Source: Welwitschia mirabilis
Lineage: Eukaryota; Gnetophyta; Gnetopsida; Welwitschiales
Direction: 5' to 3'
DNA length: 64,000 nt
NCBI GenBank assembly: GCA_051453625.1
Contig: JBOZIK010000001.1
Coordinates: forward strand, 61,050,275-61,114,274
The stretch's first letter is position 1; each line of letters begins with the position of its first letter. Position numbers and translations under genes: made by a program. Shown here one piece after another: positions 50,991 through 62,381 of this stretch. The notes under the pieces were generated by a model, which saw only the letters and a list, made by a program, of their open reading frames with translations, was not told where the DNA came from and searched no databases.

Positions 50991-51848
50991 CTCTTCAAAG
51001 GTTTATTTAGGTCTATTAAAGTCTCCTAGAGTATTTTTGAGTTATTCATTGTTTTGAAAGCTATAGGAATAGATAGGTTATTATTCAAAAGGTGTTTGAA
51101 ATAAGTGGAGTGTTTAGCTCATTGTTAAGTCTTAGAAAAATGGGTTACAGTTTTATTTAAAGATTTACATTTTTCTAATTTTTCATAATTTAAGATGAAG
51201 CCTATTATCTAAAAAGTCTTAAAAAGATCCTAAGAGGTTTTAGTTTAAGATATAAAGTGTTCGAGGTAAGAAACCAGTAACATTAGTTAGGGGAGGTATA
51301 GTTCAAGTGGTTTTAACAGAAATAGTTTGGAAAAAACACAGAGGATACGTGTAGTTTACATAATAGGTTTTAGGTTGCAAGGTCTAAAAAATTTATAGTA
51401 GAAATTAAAATCGATTTGTAACTTAATTAAATTAAACTTAAGAAAATAGCCCTAAACAAATTTTATTTTTTTCAAAAATTTTAAAAGAAATAAAAAATAA
51501 ATTAGAACTAAAAGATTTATAGAAATTTATAGAAATATAAAAACATAAAATTACATAAGAAAAATCATGAGAGTTTAAAATCTAGTTTTCTTCCATTTTT
51601 TGATCTTAGTTTCAATTTTACCTGTAAGAAAGTTGTTAGATTTGCAACATAAAATATCATATATAGAAATGAATTTTTAAACCAGTACCCATTACTAGAA
51701 GGAAAAGAGAATACAAAAATGAAAGAAAAACATACTAGTTCAAGTATCACTAGAAAAAGGACTAGTATCCACCACTGGAAAAGTAAATAATAACTCAAAA
51801 AATTAAAAAAAAATCATCTACTCTTGAAAACAATTATTATTTCAATAT

Positions 51849-51864
51849 CCTTAGAAGTGGTGCA
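51849..51864 (-). promoter_or_regulatory. Primer binding site of copy 2, decayed tRNA-Asp type
   Basis: On the minus strand it reads 'tgcaccacttctaagga', at the place of the primer site in copy 1. It matches the tRNA-Asp complement at 11 of 18 positions, and most changes are G-to-A or C-to-T. A spacer of about 12 bases separates it from the LTR end at 51877. Confidence 0.55.
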
Positions 51865-51876
51865 AAATTTATTCAG

Positions 51877-53319
51877 TGTACAGCAGTGAACTGGATTTAA
51901 TTAGGTGAAGCACTTACTATTATTCTTACATAGGGATATATGTGATAATTTAATAAAAACATACATAATTATTCTAACTTGTAATGGAATTAAAACAAAC
52001 TAAAAAACTAAAAAGTTAAGATGAAAAAAATCTTTAATTAGTAGTGCAATGTAACAAAAATTTTTCAAGGATCTAATTAATTTGTCAAACACTCCACCTT
52101 TACTCTAATGATTCCTGTATCCTAAAACATAAACAAAATTATCAAGCCATTAAGGCTAGTATGGAGGAATAATCTCATCCACAACATGAGTGTTGGTGAG
52201 TTATGTAGTCTAACTAATTCTTCATAGTCTTTCATAAGCGTGAAAAGCATGAATAAATTTACACAAGATCTATCAAATAATAGTAAGTACAAAATACTAG
52301 AAGTAATATAAAACAACTAACTTAATATGAAAAAATTTGATAATCGAGTAAGCTCACTTAAAGATTACTAATGCCAAATGAATTATGCAATAATAATAAA
52401 AGGGAGAAACCTACTTAAAAACTACTCCTACCTAAATATTACTATGGATAATGAATTATGTAATAATAATGAAAGGATTTAAGCCAATTCTTATATTAAA
52501 ATCTAAAATAAATATACATTACATCAAATGGAAAAAGAGATAAATAATAAGAAATCCTCAACTATCTTTGAATCATTTGCCCCTAAGAAAGAGGATTAGA
52601 GCATCATAATGTCCTAGCCTCCAAGTCTTCCCCATATTAAGCCAATCAAAAAATGGTTACAATGGCACTCAAGGCCCTTTTACAAATGAGGGAAGATTTG
52701 ATGAGTTTAATAATGATTACATTAGATGGGAGGTTACATAAGATAGGTTAATTAAGGCTAATTAAATAAAGAGGAAATTATAATTTTTAGCATATAGCCA
52801 CAAGGAAAGATTCCTTGTCTTCTTATGCAAACATGATGATGACATGTCCTTTAACTACTGATGGTGTTGTCAACAAATTCCATGTCATGTTTCTTCCACA
52901 TAGCATCTTTGTTACTGACACATATCACTGTGACATGTCATCTTATACTTCTACCTAGCCTCATCAGATTCAAAGATTTATTATGGTTTATTTCCAACTT
53001 AATTCATAAGTGCAAGTGATGAATTTTTCTAATGGATTTAGAAATATGAGTTTAAACCATATTTTCTTAGAATATTAGTAGTACCTATCATCTTGATCAG
53101 TGATGTCAGCATTTGGTGTTGAAATTTTATCAGTTTGGGCACAATTCTTCTAAAGGCAGTAATATACTTGCTCATGTTAATGAAATTCATAATTTCATGG
53201 AGAGTGATAAAAAGAATAGAAAACATTAATATGTGATAAAACATGAATTTAATGTTTCATTGTATGCTAAATTAATCAATTATACTTACTTAAAATATTA
53301 ATTTTTACATGTAAATACA
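51877..53319 (-). repeat. Family A copy 2, 5' LTR (also adjoins copy 3)
   Basis: It starts 'tgtacagcagtgaactgg' and ends 'gtaaataca'; 1443 bases. The 73-base repeat occurs twice (52356-52500). Its TATA-like word at 52669-52683 is degraded (minus strand 'ttgtaaaagggcc'). Because family A internal 3' sequence starts directly after 53319, it also occupies the place of the 3' LTR of copy 3. Confidence 0.8.
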
Positions 53320-55737
53320 CCTCCAATTAGATTTTCACTAGACCTTTAACAAAAAGTTAATAAAGAAATGAGTAACATGAAAAATTTGACTAAGTAAAAA
53401 TATTAAGTATGGAGATGATATAACATTTTGAAAAGTTTTAATTAATTTTTAATAATTAAGGCATTAAAATCAAAATATTCTATGAAAACGAGTGTCATAC
53501 CCTTAACCAAAGTTGAAACTTTATCCTCAAAGTTACAAATATAGAAAATTTGATACAAGGCTTTTAAGAAGAAGTTAATTGCATTGCTAGAAAATGATTT
53601 TGATGAATGTATTTAGGGAAGACTGTAATGTAAAGCTTCAACTAAAATGCAATATTTAGGAAACACAAAACATGAAACCTAATTAAAAATATTTATCCAC
53701 ATTTTTCATAAGATAGATTACCTAAATTAATGGCTACAATTATTGAAACTTTCTTAATTTTATTCTACAAAATGCATTATAATATCACATAAATAAGATA
53801 TTTTCTAAGTAAACTTACAACTAATCAAAAATTAGTTAAGTAAATCTCTAAGTACATAAGTTAAAGAAAGTAAGTACAAAAGTAACTTCCAATTCCATCT
53901 TTTTTCATTTTAATTTACCTTTTCTATAATCATGCTTTATTCCTTGTTTTAACCATTTTGATTGAATTGGGCATTTAGGGTTATGACATCTCCTTCCTAT
54001 AGAGTTAATCATATTAATGTATGAAGGAGTTAGTACTACATTACCAGTGAGCATTTATAACCCCAATGTAATTGATCATAATATAAGATCAATCATTAAA
54101 GCTACATTACTAGTGAGCATTCATAGCCCTAATGTAGTTAACTAAAACCAACTTTTTATTAATCATTAAAAAATGTTATTTTGGAGAGAATATTAGTTTA
54201 ATTACTCCTTCTCGTATTCAATACATTTTTTATGCAAATAAAGGATTCATTGGCTTATTAGCCTAATCAAGAAAATTATTATCCTCATAAAATGTTTTAA
54301 AAATCATTAACTCAATAAAAGTAAATTACACCTTGATTCAACCATATTTTTCATTTGAGATACCTTAAGTGAAACTAAATCTTAATAAGTTAACTCAAAA
54401 ATAAGTAAAACCTTTTCTTGAAAAACTACAAGTAAACTTAAATTCTACCTAATTTGTAATAATAATGTGATCACTTATTAATGATTTATTTTATTAAGGG
54501 CCATCAACCAGCATCATCTAATCCAAGGAACTTATGGATGGATGTAAGGGAAGGAGGGTTGGTGGATCTTATTAGATAATGAAAAAGGGGAATGATGCAT
54601 GAAGATTCTTGAGGTGATGGTGATTTATTTGGGGGTGTAGGTTGAATTTTAAATTTCCTAAATGGTAATGTTTAAGATGGTGATTATACAAGTGGTAGTG
54701 CTTAGATTCTTTAAGACATGAAATGGCATTAAGCACAATATTTTTTAGGATTTTTAACTTCTTTAAACTAAAACTTAGTCTAAAAGTAAACTTTACACTA
54801 AAAAAAATCTAATTTAAAATCACATAAAGAAACTAAAAATTTTGCAAGGGATTTCACAAGGTATTGCATATGTGAAGGCTCATGATGGTGAATGCAAAAC
54901 TTAGATGATAAAACAAAATTATACAAAAAGCATTTAGTGATGAGAGATAATCCTTATAAACATTTATACTTGAATCCACAAAAGATGGAAGAACATTAAT
55001 ATTAATAGTAAAATCAATGAGTTCAAAACCAGTAATTATCCAACCTTTATCCTACTTGTGTATACTCAACAACTCATGCAAGACATGGTTTTGGAATGAA
55101 TACAAAGAAAGTAAAAGCCATTGAATACGGTAAATGACTATTATAAAGAGTATCAAAAGATGATTCCAAAGGTGTATAGGGTTTTTACTCATCATTAATA
55201 TTTGAGTTTTTCTTTGGAATTAAAGATGAAAATGGTATAATAGGTTCAAGAGGTTATGTAGAAAAAGATAAAGGTTTCTCAAAGTATAAATCCTAAAAAG
55301 GCTTTTGGCTAATGTTATTTTCTTAATTAAAGTTTTTAAGGGATCCTTTATCATATGGTTGCAGAAGTGATGAAGGTTGTAGTTCAAAGAAATGAATGTT
55401 CTTTCTTTTATTTATATCGCTTATGGATTTGTACTTTATTCTATAGCTTTCTAGTTTTTAATATCTTTCAAATATTTTCTTACTTACTCTAGATTGATCA
55501 TCATTAGATATGTCTAATCCTACTCTAAAGTATAGCCTCTTTGTGCTTAATTTCTCACTCTTTAAGGCATGTCTAGACTTAAGGTCTTCTTAGATATCCT
55601 TTTTGGTTTTATTGTGGGCTTCTTCTTGATTTCTAAGGGATATGGTTTGGGTGGTATTAATTCTAGTATCATTAATTTCTTCAATTTTTTCAGGCTCATG
55701 GAATGTAAGAAGACTTTATTATTTTTCTTATTATTGA
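53320..55737 (-). other. Family A copy 3 internal region, truncated
   Basis: It is collinear with 60937-63290 of copy 4: the post-LTR segment, the paired 'agtgagcatt' segments at 54030-54130, the RT-start motif (about 55100-54850) and the start of the coiled-coil-like frame up to 55737. It then meets a 100-N gap, and chromovirus sequence follows. I infer that the chromovirus inserted into this copy and that its 5' part lies beyond. Confidence 0.7.
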
Positions 55738-55837
55738 NNNNNNNNNNNNNNNNNNNNNNNNNNNNNNNNNNNNNNNNNNNNNNNNNNNNNNNNNNNNNNN
55801 NNNNNNNNNNNNNNNNNNNNNNNNNNNNNNNNNNNNN
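55738..55837. other. Assembly gap, 100 N, at the left edge of the chromovirus
   Basis: A placeholder gap. It hides the junction of family A copy 3 with the chromovirus LTR and probably the 5' end of that LTR. Confidence 0.9.
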
Positions 55838-56122
55838 CTATTATATTAGTTAGGAACTTTCCTAAAACTTATCCATGTATATGATAAAACAAGTGAACAT
55901 CCTATCAACTTCATACAAGATATCTTTGTGAGATGAAAACAAAAGTTAGGAATAAATATAGGACACAATTTTGACATTGTAATTACATGTAAACTAGAAA
56001 GATCTATAATTAAGTAGTAATTATGTTATTTAATTATTTTAAACAATATAATGTTTTAGTAGGGTCTTAGTAGGAAGCTTAAAAAAGTGCTTAATTTGTG
56101 TAATTAAGGTTAGGGTATTACA
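55838..56122 (+). repeat. Chromovirus 5' LTR, 3' part
   Basis: It ends 'aaggttagggtattaca' just before the primer site. The G-rich 'ggttagggt-ttaca' ending is common in Tekay/Del LTRs. The left end lies in or before the gap. Confidence 0.7.
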
Positions 56123-56125
56123 AAA

Positions 56126-56143
56126 TGGTATAAGAGCCTAGGT
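56126..56143 (+). promoter_or_regulatory. Primer binding site, initiator tRNA-Met type
   Basis: 'tggtataagagcctagg' follows the LTR end by three bases. It differs from the usual TGGTATCAGAGC primer site by a C-to-A change. This fixes the LTR boundary and the plus orientation. Confidence 0.85.
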
Positions 56144-56215
56144 TAATTTAAATCATATCTATGTTAATTACTTAAAAATAAATCTAACTATATCCATTAT
56201 AAAGTTAATTAATAA

Positions 56216-56715
56216 TTAACTAAAAAATTAATTATATTCATGATAATCCTAATCCCTAAAGTAATCATGGAATTAATGATACTCATAAGTATCCCAAGTC
56301 ATAAATAACTATAGAATTAATTATATTGATAGTTACCTTAATTACCCAATAATTACGAAGTTAATTATACCTATTATAATCCTGTCTTATGAATCATCTT
56401 GAAGTTAGTTACATATAAGATAATTCCCATTTCCTAAGCAAACATGAAATTAATCATATTTCTAATAATCCCGATCCTTAAATAATCATGAAATTAATCA
56501 TATCCATGAAAGTCTTAATCTATAAATGATTGACTAAAGTAAATCAATGCTAACCCTAATAACCGTGCAGTTAATAATCCTAGTTACTAAATAATTATAT
56601 CCATGAAAATCACAATGATTAATTAATCATAAAGTTGATTATACCCATGATTATTTTAATCTCTAAATCATCATTAAGTTAATTGTATTCATGCTAACTC
56701 GATGCCCTAAGCAAT
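56216..56715 (+). repeat. Diverged 43-45 bp minisatellite in the chromovirus leader
   Basis: About ten units share a pattern 'gaa(a/g)ttaatta-tatccatgataatcctaatcc-taaataatcat'. Clear unit starts lie near 56270, 56315, 56358, 56401, 56447 and 56491, with two later units near 56631 and 56675. Units differ from each other at many sites. Confidence 0.7.
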
Positions 56716-57135
56716 CTTAAGTAGCTAATTAATACTTAATCATGTCTCTAAAAATTTTATTACCTTATAGACATGGATAATGATCTTTACTCATAAAACC
56801 CACAATCTAATATGATAGCTTATAGAGCTTGATCATTCTAAGAAAAACATAAATAAATATATCATATGTATAGATACCCTTAAAAATAATCAAACCTTTA
56901 ACTAATTTATAATAACTACATTACTAATCATAAAACTCCCCTCTATGCTTTCTAATTATAACCCTTATTAGTAACTTATAAGCCTAATAGAACAAATCCC
57001 TTTGTAAGTAAGTAAGGAGAATTAACTTGATAATTTAGCTTAAATTAATTAACCGATGATTATAACATAATCTTTATTAATTTCGTATGAACTTCAACCT
57101 TTAATATAATATTTATCTTATTATCAACCTTCCAT

Positions 57136-58290
57136 ATGGCTCACCATCATCAACCAAGTCTTGAGGTCAATTCAAGTACACCAACTAATTAAAATCAAGA
57201 TAGCTCAAAGACTAATCAACAATGTAATGATGGAGATTAATCTCCCACCACTCTTAATCCAGAGGCCTTAATGAGTGCATTTATATAGTTTCTACCATAG
57301 ATAGTAAATTAAGAGCAAAACCCACAAATAAAAAATGGTAGTAATTAACCTAATAAGGATGTGGATATGAAGAATTTAATTCAAACATTTATTAAGTTAA
57401 ACCCATCAAAATGTGTAGAAGGTTCAGATCTATCAAAAGAAAAAGCATGGCTAAGTAATGTTGAAAAAGTTATAGCCACCTTAGGATGTGATGAATATAA
57501 AAAGGCTTCTTTAGCTATTTACATGTTACAAGGAGAAGTTAACTTATAGTAGAAAACAGAGATGGAAAAGTTAGACAAGTTGTAACTTTCATGGGAATAA
57601 TTTGAGCACATATTTAAGGAAAAGTATATCACTAAGTTCTACATTCATCAAAAGATTATCAAATTCAATAATCTCAAGCAAGTTCATAATGTAACCATAG
57701 CTTTTCATGAATATAAATTCGTGGGAATATTAAGATATCTATCGCATATGCATCTTAATCAAAAAGTCAAAGAAAATATCTTTATTGATAGTTTTCGTGC
57801 TTCTCTTGCTACTAAAGTATCTATGTTTTTAACCTAGAACTTTACCTGAGTCTATAGAGAAAGCAAAAACAGTAGAACCAAATTGGCAAAGACAACAAAA
57901 AAACAAAAAATGAATTTCTCCTAAAGGTTTTAGCTTTAAAAAAAATCAACCACATGTAACTCATGGCAATAAGAATTAGAATTTTAGTAGGAGTAATGTT
58001 ACTAGTAATAATATCAGAAACAAGAATTTCAACCAAAACAAATATGCACCATTTAATAGGTATTAGAATGTTCCCAGTTAGAGTCACATGAGTAATCAAC
58101 TATAAAGATCTAATTTTAAGCAGAATCCTAACTAAAGTCATTATTAAGGTTAATCTAATAATGGCTTTTAATGCATTAAATATAAAGGAAATAACAAGGT
58201 TAGAAAATATCTATTAGTTACTAAAAGCCAATTGAGATAATAATAGAAAAAATCCTCAAGGATCACATATCATTCAGCAATCAATTTGAT
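57136..58290 (+). pseudogene. Chromovirus gag relic
   Basis: The start ATG is at 57136 ('MAHHHQPSLEVNSSTPTN', then a stop), in frame with the later gag core. The core at 57361-57549 reads 'FIKLNPSKCVEGSDLSKEKA', 'WLSNVEKVIATLGCDEYKKA' and 'SLAIYMLQGEVNL' followed by two TAG codons where the family has Trp-Trp. Further on are 'FEHIFKEKYI' and 'FNNLKQVHNVTIAFHEYKF' (57600-57722) and 'VEPNWQRQQK' (57868-57900), then an Asn/Lys-rich tail. This is the Retrotrans_gag domain. No clear zinc knuckle remains. Confidence 0.85.
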
Positions 58291-58339
58291 GAATTTGAGT
58301 AGTAATAGATAATCAAGGGGTGCAATTTTAGAGCTTAGT

Positions 58340-59632
58340 CATAGAAGGTAAAGCTTTACTTAATAATATAAAAATAATTTTTTTAATTGATTATGAAGCA
58401 ACTTATTGCTTTATACTCCCTAGAGTTGTTTTAAGAGAAAAATTATATTATACTCCAATCGAGGGATGGATAGAGCTTACAAATAGGTTCATAACTAAGG
58501 TTAATCAATATGTCTAGCATTCTACTTTAAGTAAGAAAGATTTATAGATGGAACTGATTATTATCAACCTAGGAAAATATGATTTTTTTTTTTCAGTTAA
58601 TCAAAGCAAGGCAATTATAAATTATTAGAAGTGTCAAGTAGAGATGACAAATTGTGGTTAAATAATAACCTTTCAAGGCCAATTCAAATCAGCTATGAAT
58701 AACTTACTTACAGCTAAGCATATAAAAAGGAAAATTAAAAAGGAATTGTTAGTTTATATGCTTTTTCTAAAATCAGCTAACATAAAGAAAGGAGAAACTT
58801 CAATGGTAAGTATACCAATAATCCAAGATTATCTTGACGTATTTACATCAGAATTACTAGGAATGCCACATATGTGAGAATTTGAGTTTTTTATTGATTT
58901 GATTCTAGGAACTTAGTCTATTTCCAAAGCACCATATAGAATGTCTCCTACAGAAATGAAAGAATTAAAAATTTAGCTTGAAGAACTTCTATAACAAGGT
59001 TTTATTCATCATTGTGTATCTTCATGGGGTGCACTAGTGTTATTTGTAAAGGAAAACGATGAAAAACATAGGTTATGCATTAATCATAAATAATTAAATA
59101 ATGTTACAATTAAGAAAAACTATCCATTACTAAGAATAGATGATTTCTTTACTAAACTCAAGAAAGCTAAGGTATTTTTCAAAGTCAATTTAAAAATTGG
59201 ATACCATCAAGTTTGAATTAAGGAAGAAGATACTTATAAAGAGCATTATAAGTTAATTGTCATATGCCTTTTGATTTAACTAATCCCCTTATAGTATTCA
59301 TAAGCCTTATGAATCACATCTTCTAGGCATATCTTAATTCATTTATAATTGGGTTTATTAATGACATTCTCATTTATTCTACATCTCATAAGGAACATGA
59401 AAAACACTTAAGAATAGTCTTTTACACTTTAAAAAATCACCGACTATATGATAACATGGAAAAATGTTCTTTCTGCAAGGAATCCATTTAGTTCTTAGGT
59501 CATGTAGTATCTATGGAGGGTATCTTAATTGTTCCAAATAAAGTTAAGAAATTATGGAATGACAAGCACCTACAACTATTACTGAGGTTAAAAGTTTCCT
59601 GGGTCTTGCTAGGTACTATCTAATGGTAGCTT
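58340..59632 (+). pseudogene. Chromovirus protease and reverse transcriptase relic
   Basis: Protease: 'LIDYEATYCFI' at 58383-58415; the catalytic Asp stays but the usual D-(S/T)-G-A has become D-Y-E-A. Linker: 'DYLDVFTSELLGMPHM' (58828-58875). RT: 'KAPYRMSPTEMKELK' (58926-58970), 'GFIHHCVSSWGALVLFVKE' (59000-59056), 'HRLCINHK' (59070-59090), '[17 protein letters not shown]' (59099-59150), '[15 protein letters not shown]' (59168-59212) and 'GFINDILIYS' (59351-59380), in which the first catalytic Asp of F-I-D-D is Asn. Then come 'FLGHVVSMEGI' (59491-59524) and 'SFLGLARYY' (59593-59620). Stops fall mainly at conserved Gln or Arg positions. Confidence 0.88.
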
Positions 59633-59900
59633 TGCAATGATCCGGATTTAAACAAAGTAAAACACCTAGTATTGTTCTTCCATAGGGATATATGTGGTAA
59701 ATTTAATCAAAAGAAACATGAAAATTCTACTTGCAATAAAAACTCAAACAAAACTGAAAATCAAAAGGTTGAGAAGAAAAAAGTGATATTCGATTAGCGA
59801 TGCAAAGGAACAAAAATTCTCAAAGGATCTACAATTCATTCAACTCCTCCTTCGCTCCAATGATTCTTGTATCTTAAAACCTGAAGATCAAGTGGGCTCC

Positions 59901-60120
59901 ACCTAAAATTTTCTAATACTAAATGAATGTTCAATAATAATAAAAGAATGAAACACATTTAGAATTAGTCCTATCTAAATATCGCTAATGCCAAATTAAT
60001 GTGTAATAAAAATGAAAGAATTTAAACTAATTATAGAACTAGCATTATCTAAATATTGCTAGTGCCAAGCTAATGTGCAATAGCAATGAAAGGGTTCAAG
60101 ACAATTCTTACATTAGAACT
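59901..60120 (-). repeat. Three tandem 70-74 bp units in the copy 4 LTR
   Basis: Units start near 59901, 59971 and 60044. Each has 'atctaaat-t-gctaatgccaa-ttaatgt' followed by 'caataataatgaaag--tt'. The same unit occurs twice in 51877-53319 and once in 44949-46989. Confidence 0.8.
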
Positions 60121-60283
60121 AAAATAAATATACATTACATCAATGAAGAAGAAGAAGAATAAGAACTCATTAACTAGCCTTGGATCATTCCGCCCTTAAG
60201 AAAGAGTATCAAAGAACTATGACATCCTAGCCTTTAAGTCTTTCCCAGGTTAAGCCAACCGAGATATTTTTACAATGGGCATA

Positions 60284-60298
60284 CAAGGCCCTTTTATA
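60284..60298 (-). promoter_or_regulatory. LTR TATA box, copy 4
   Basis: On the minus strand 'tataaaagggccttg', identical in core to 5102-5115 in the plus-strand copy. It is the best preserved core promoter in the window. Confidence 0.65.
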
Positions 60299-60936
60299 GA
60301 TGAGGGAAGGATTAGGAAGTTATGTCATGATTGTGTTAGGTGGTAGTTACATAAGAGGGATTAGGGGTGGTTACATAAGAAGGGAGTTACAAATGTGTTT
60401 GGCACATAGCCACAAATAGGATTCCTTTAGCTTCAAGTGTAAACATGACAATGACGTATCCTTTGATTACTGATGATGCTGTCAACAGATGCCATGTGAT
60501 GTATCTTCATCTCCATCATCCTTGTTATGTTACATGTCATTGTGATGTATTGATTTGTACTTCTACCATGTATCATCAGAGTTTAGGTTAAATCTGATTT
60601 ATTATCTAACTGATTCCATAAGTGCAAATTGATGAATTTTTCCAGTTAACGTAGGAATGTTAGCTTTGTCTTGTTTTTCATCAAAAGGTTAGTGGCGCCA
60701 GCAGTCTTAACTAGTAGCACTGACATTTGCTGCTGAGATATGTCCATTTTATGCACAGGTTTTTAAAAGATCATAATATACTTCTCATGTTAAGGGAAGT
60801 CAACAATTGCATGCAAAATTAATAAAAAGAGTAGAAAATATTAATTTGTGATTAAAAAAGTTAATTTAATGTTTTTCCCTATGCTAAATTGATCTAATTT
60901 ACCTATTTAGAATGTTAATTTTAGCATGCAAACACA

Positions 60937-60945
60937 CCCCCTAAC
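60937..60945 (-). promoter_or_regulatory. Polypurine tract, copy 4
   Basis: On the minus strand 'gttaggggg' directly precedes the LTR start 'tgtgtttgc'. A short purine tract at this place primes plus-strand synthesis in LTR elements. Equivalent sites in the other copies are degraded. Confidence 0.5.
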
Positions 60946-62381
60946 CCGTCTTTTGCTAGTCCCTTAGCCAAAAGCTGATGAAGAAATGGTGACATGGAAA
61001 AATTAACTAATTAAAAATGGAAAGTATGGAAATGATATGACATCTTTGAAAATTTTGATCAATTTTTAATAATTAGGCATCAAAATTAAAAAAATTCAAT
61101 AAAAGTGAATGCCATTCCCCTTAACCAAAATTAAACTTTATTCTCAAAGTTACAAAGATAGAAACTTTTATACAAGGATTTTGAGAATAATATAATTACA
61201 AGGCTAGTGAATGATTTGATGAATGTATTTAGGGAAAACCAGACTGCAATATAAAGAAAAATAAAACCTAAACTCTAATGAAAATCCACCATCTACGGGT
61301 TCAAAATATAGAATGTCTAAGTTAATGGTCACATTTATTGAAAATTTGTCAATTTTATTTGAAATTTAGAAGGATCACAATATCATACAAACAAGGTATC
61401 TTCCAAGTAAACCTACAAGTAATCAAAAATTGGTTAAACAAAATTTCTAAGTACATAAATTAAAGAAAAGTAATCACAAGAAGCATTTCCCAATTCCACC
61501 TTTTCATTCCAATTTACCTTTTCTACAATCATGCTTTATTCCTTATTTCAAGCATGTTTAATCTAATTGGGCATCTAATGTTATGATATCTCCTTCTAAC
61601 AGAGTTAATCATGTTGATGAATAAAGAAGTCAGTGTTACATTATCAGTAAGCGTTTATAACCCTAGCATCTATAATCCTGATACAGTTAACTAAATCTAA
61701 TTTTTTATAATCAATAATTAATGTTCTTTTAGAGAGGAGATATTTGTTTTCTTTTTAATCATCCTTCTCATATTTAATAATTTTTAATACACATAAAGGA
61801 GTCATTGACTCATTAGCCTAATCAAAACCAATCTTGTTTCCATAAAATGCTATGAAAACATTTTATTTAACATGAAAGTAGATTCCACCTTAATTTGACC
61901 ATATTTTCCCAAAGGAAGATCTTAAGTGAAACAAACCTTAACAAGTTAACTCGAAATTAAGCAAAACCTTTTTCTTGGTAATTAAAAGTAAACTTAAATT
62001 CTACTTAATTTGTAATAATAATGTGATCACTTATTAATGGTTTATTTCATTAAGGGCCATCAACCAGGATAATCTAACCTAAGGAACTTGTAGATGAATG
62101 GAAGGAAAGAATGGTTAGTGGATTTTATTAGGAATAAAAAAAATGAAAGGAATGGGAAGTGGGTTTTGAGTGATGATGATTTATTTAGTGATGAAAATGG
62201 AATTTTGGATTTCCTACTTAAAAAAGTTTAAGTTAATGATTATATAGGTGAGAGTTCTTAGGTGGCTTAAGCATGACAGAGCATCAAGAACAAATATTTT
62301 TAGTATTTTTTTAACCAAAATCTAATCTAAAAGGAAAATTTATAATAAAATAAAAACATAATTTAAAATCACACAAAGAAA

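Larger units (their letters stand above)
46990..51848 (-). other. Family A copy 2 internal region
   Basis: Minus strand from 51848: leader, the Tyr/Pro/Ser-rich and coiled-coil-like frame (about 50400-49190 with stops), the RT-start motif (49400-49140), then noncoding sequence down to the purine-tract position beside 46990. Two gaps interrupt it (50418-50517 and 47995-48577). A TG/TA microsatellite lies near 50928-50988. Confidence 0.65.
44949..53319 (-). mobile_element. Family A non-autonomous LTR retrotransposon, copy 2 (both LTRs)
   Basis: Minus strand: 5' LTR 53319-51877, primer site about 51864-51849, internal region to 46990, 3' LTR 46989-44949. The internal region has the same layout as copy 1 and again lacks RT catalytic, RNase H and integrase motifs. 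The LTRs differ in the number of an internal 73-base repeat (two against one). The sequence beyond 53319 is not ordinary flank but more family A internal sequence, so the 5' LTR is shared with or abuts copy 3. Confidence 0.75.
55838..59632 (+). mobile_element. Chromovirus (Tekay/Del-like Ty3 retrotransposon), 5' part
   Basis: Order on the plus strand: partial 5' LTR, tRNA-iMet primer site (56126), repeat-rich leader, gag (57136), protease and RT, stopping after the 'SFLGLARYY' block at about 59620. RNase H, integrase, chromodomain and 3' LTR are absent because a family A LTR begins at 59633. The RT wording and the primer site fit the Tekay/Del chromovirus lineage. It is highly degraded. Confidence 0.85.
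59633..60936 (-). repeat. Family A copy 4, 3' LTR
   Basis: 1304 bases with TG...CA ends on both strands ('tgcaatgatccgg' ... 'gcatgcaaacaca'). It contains three 70-74 base tandem units and a sharp TATA box at 60284-60298 (minus strand 'tataaaagggccttg'). Confidence 0.85.
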
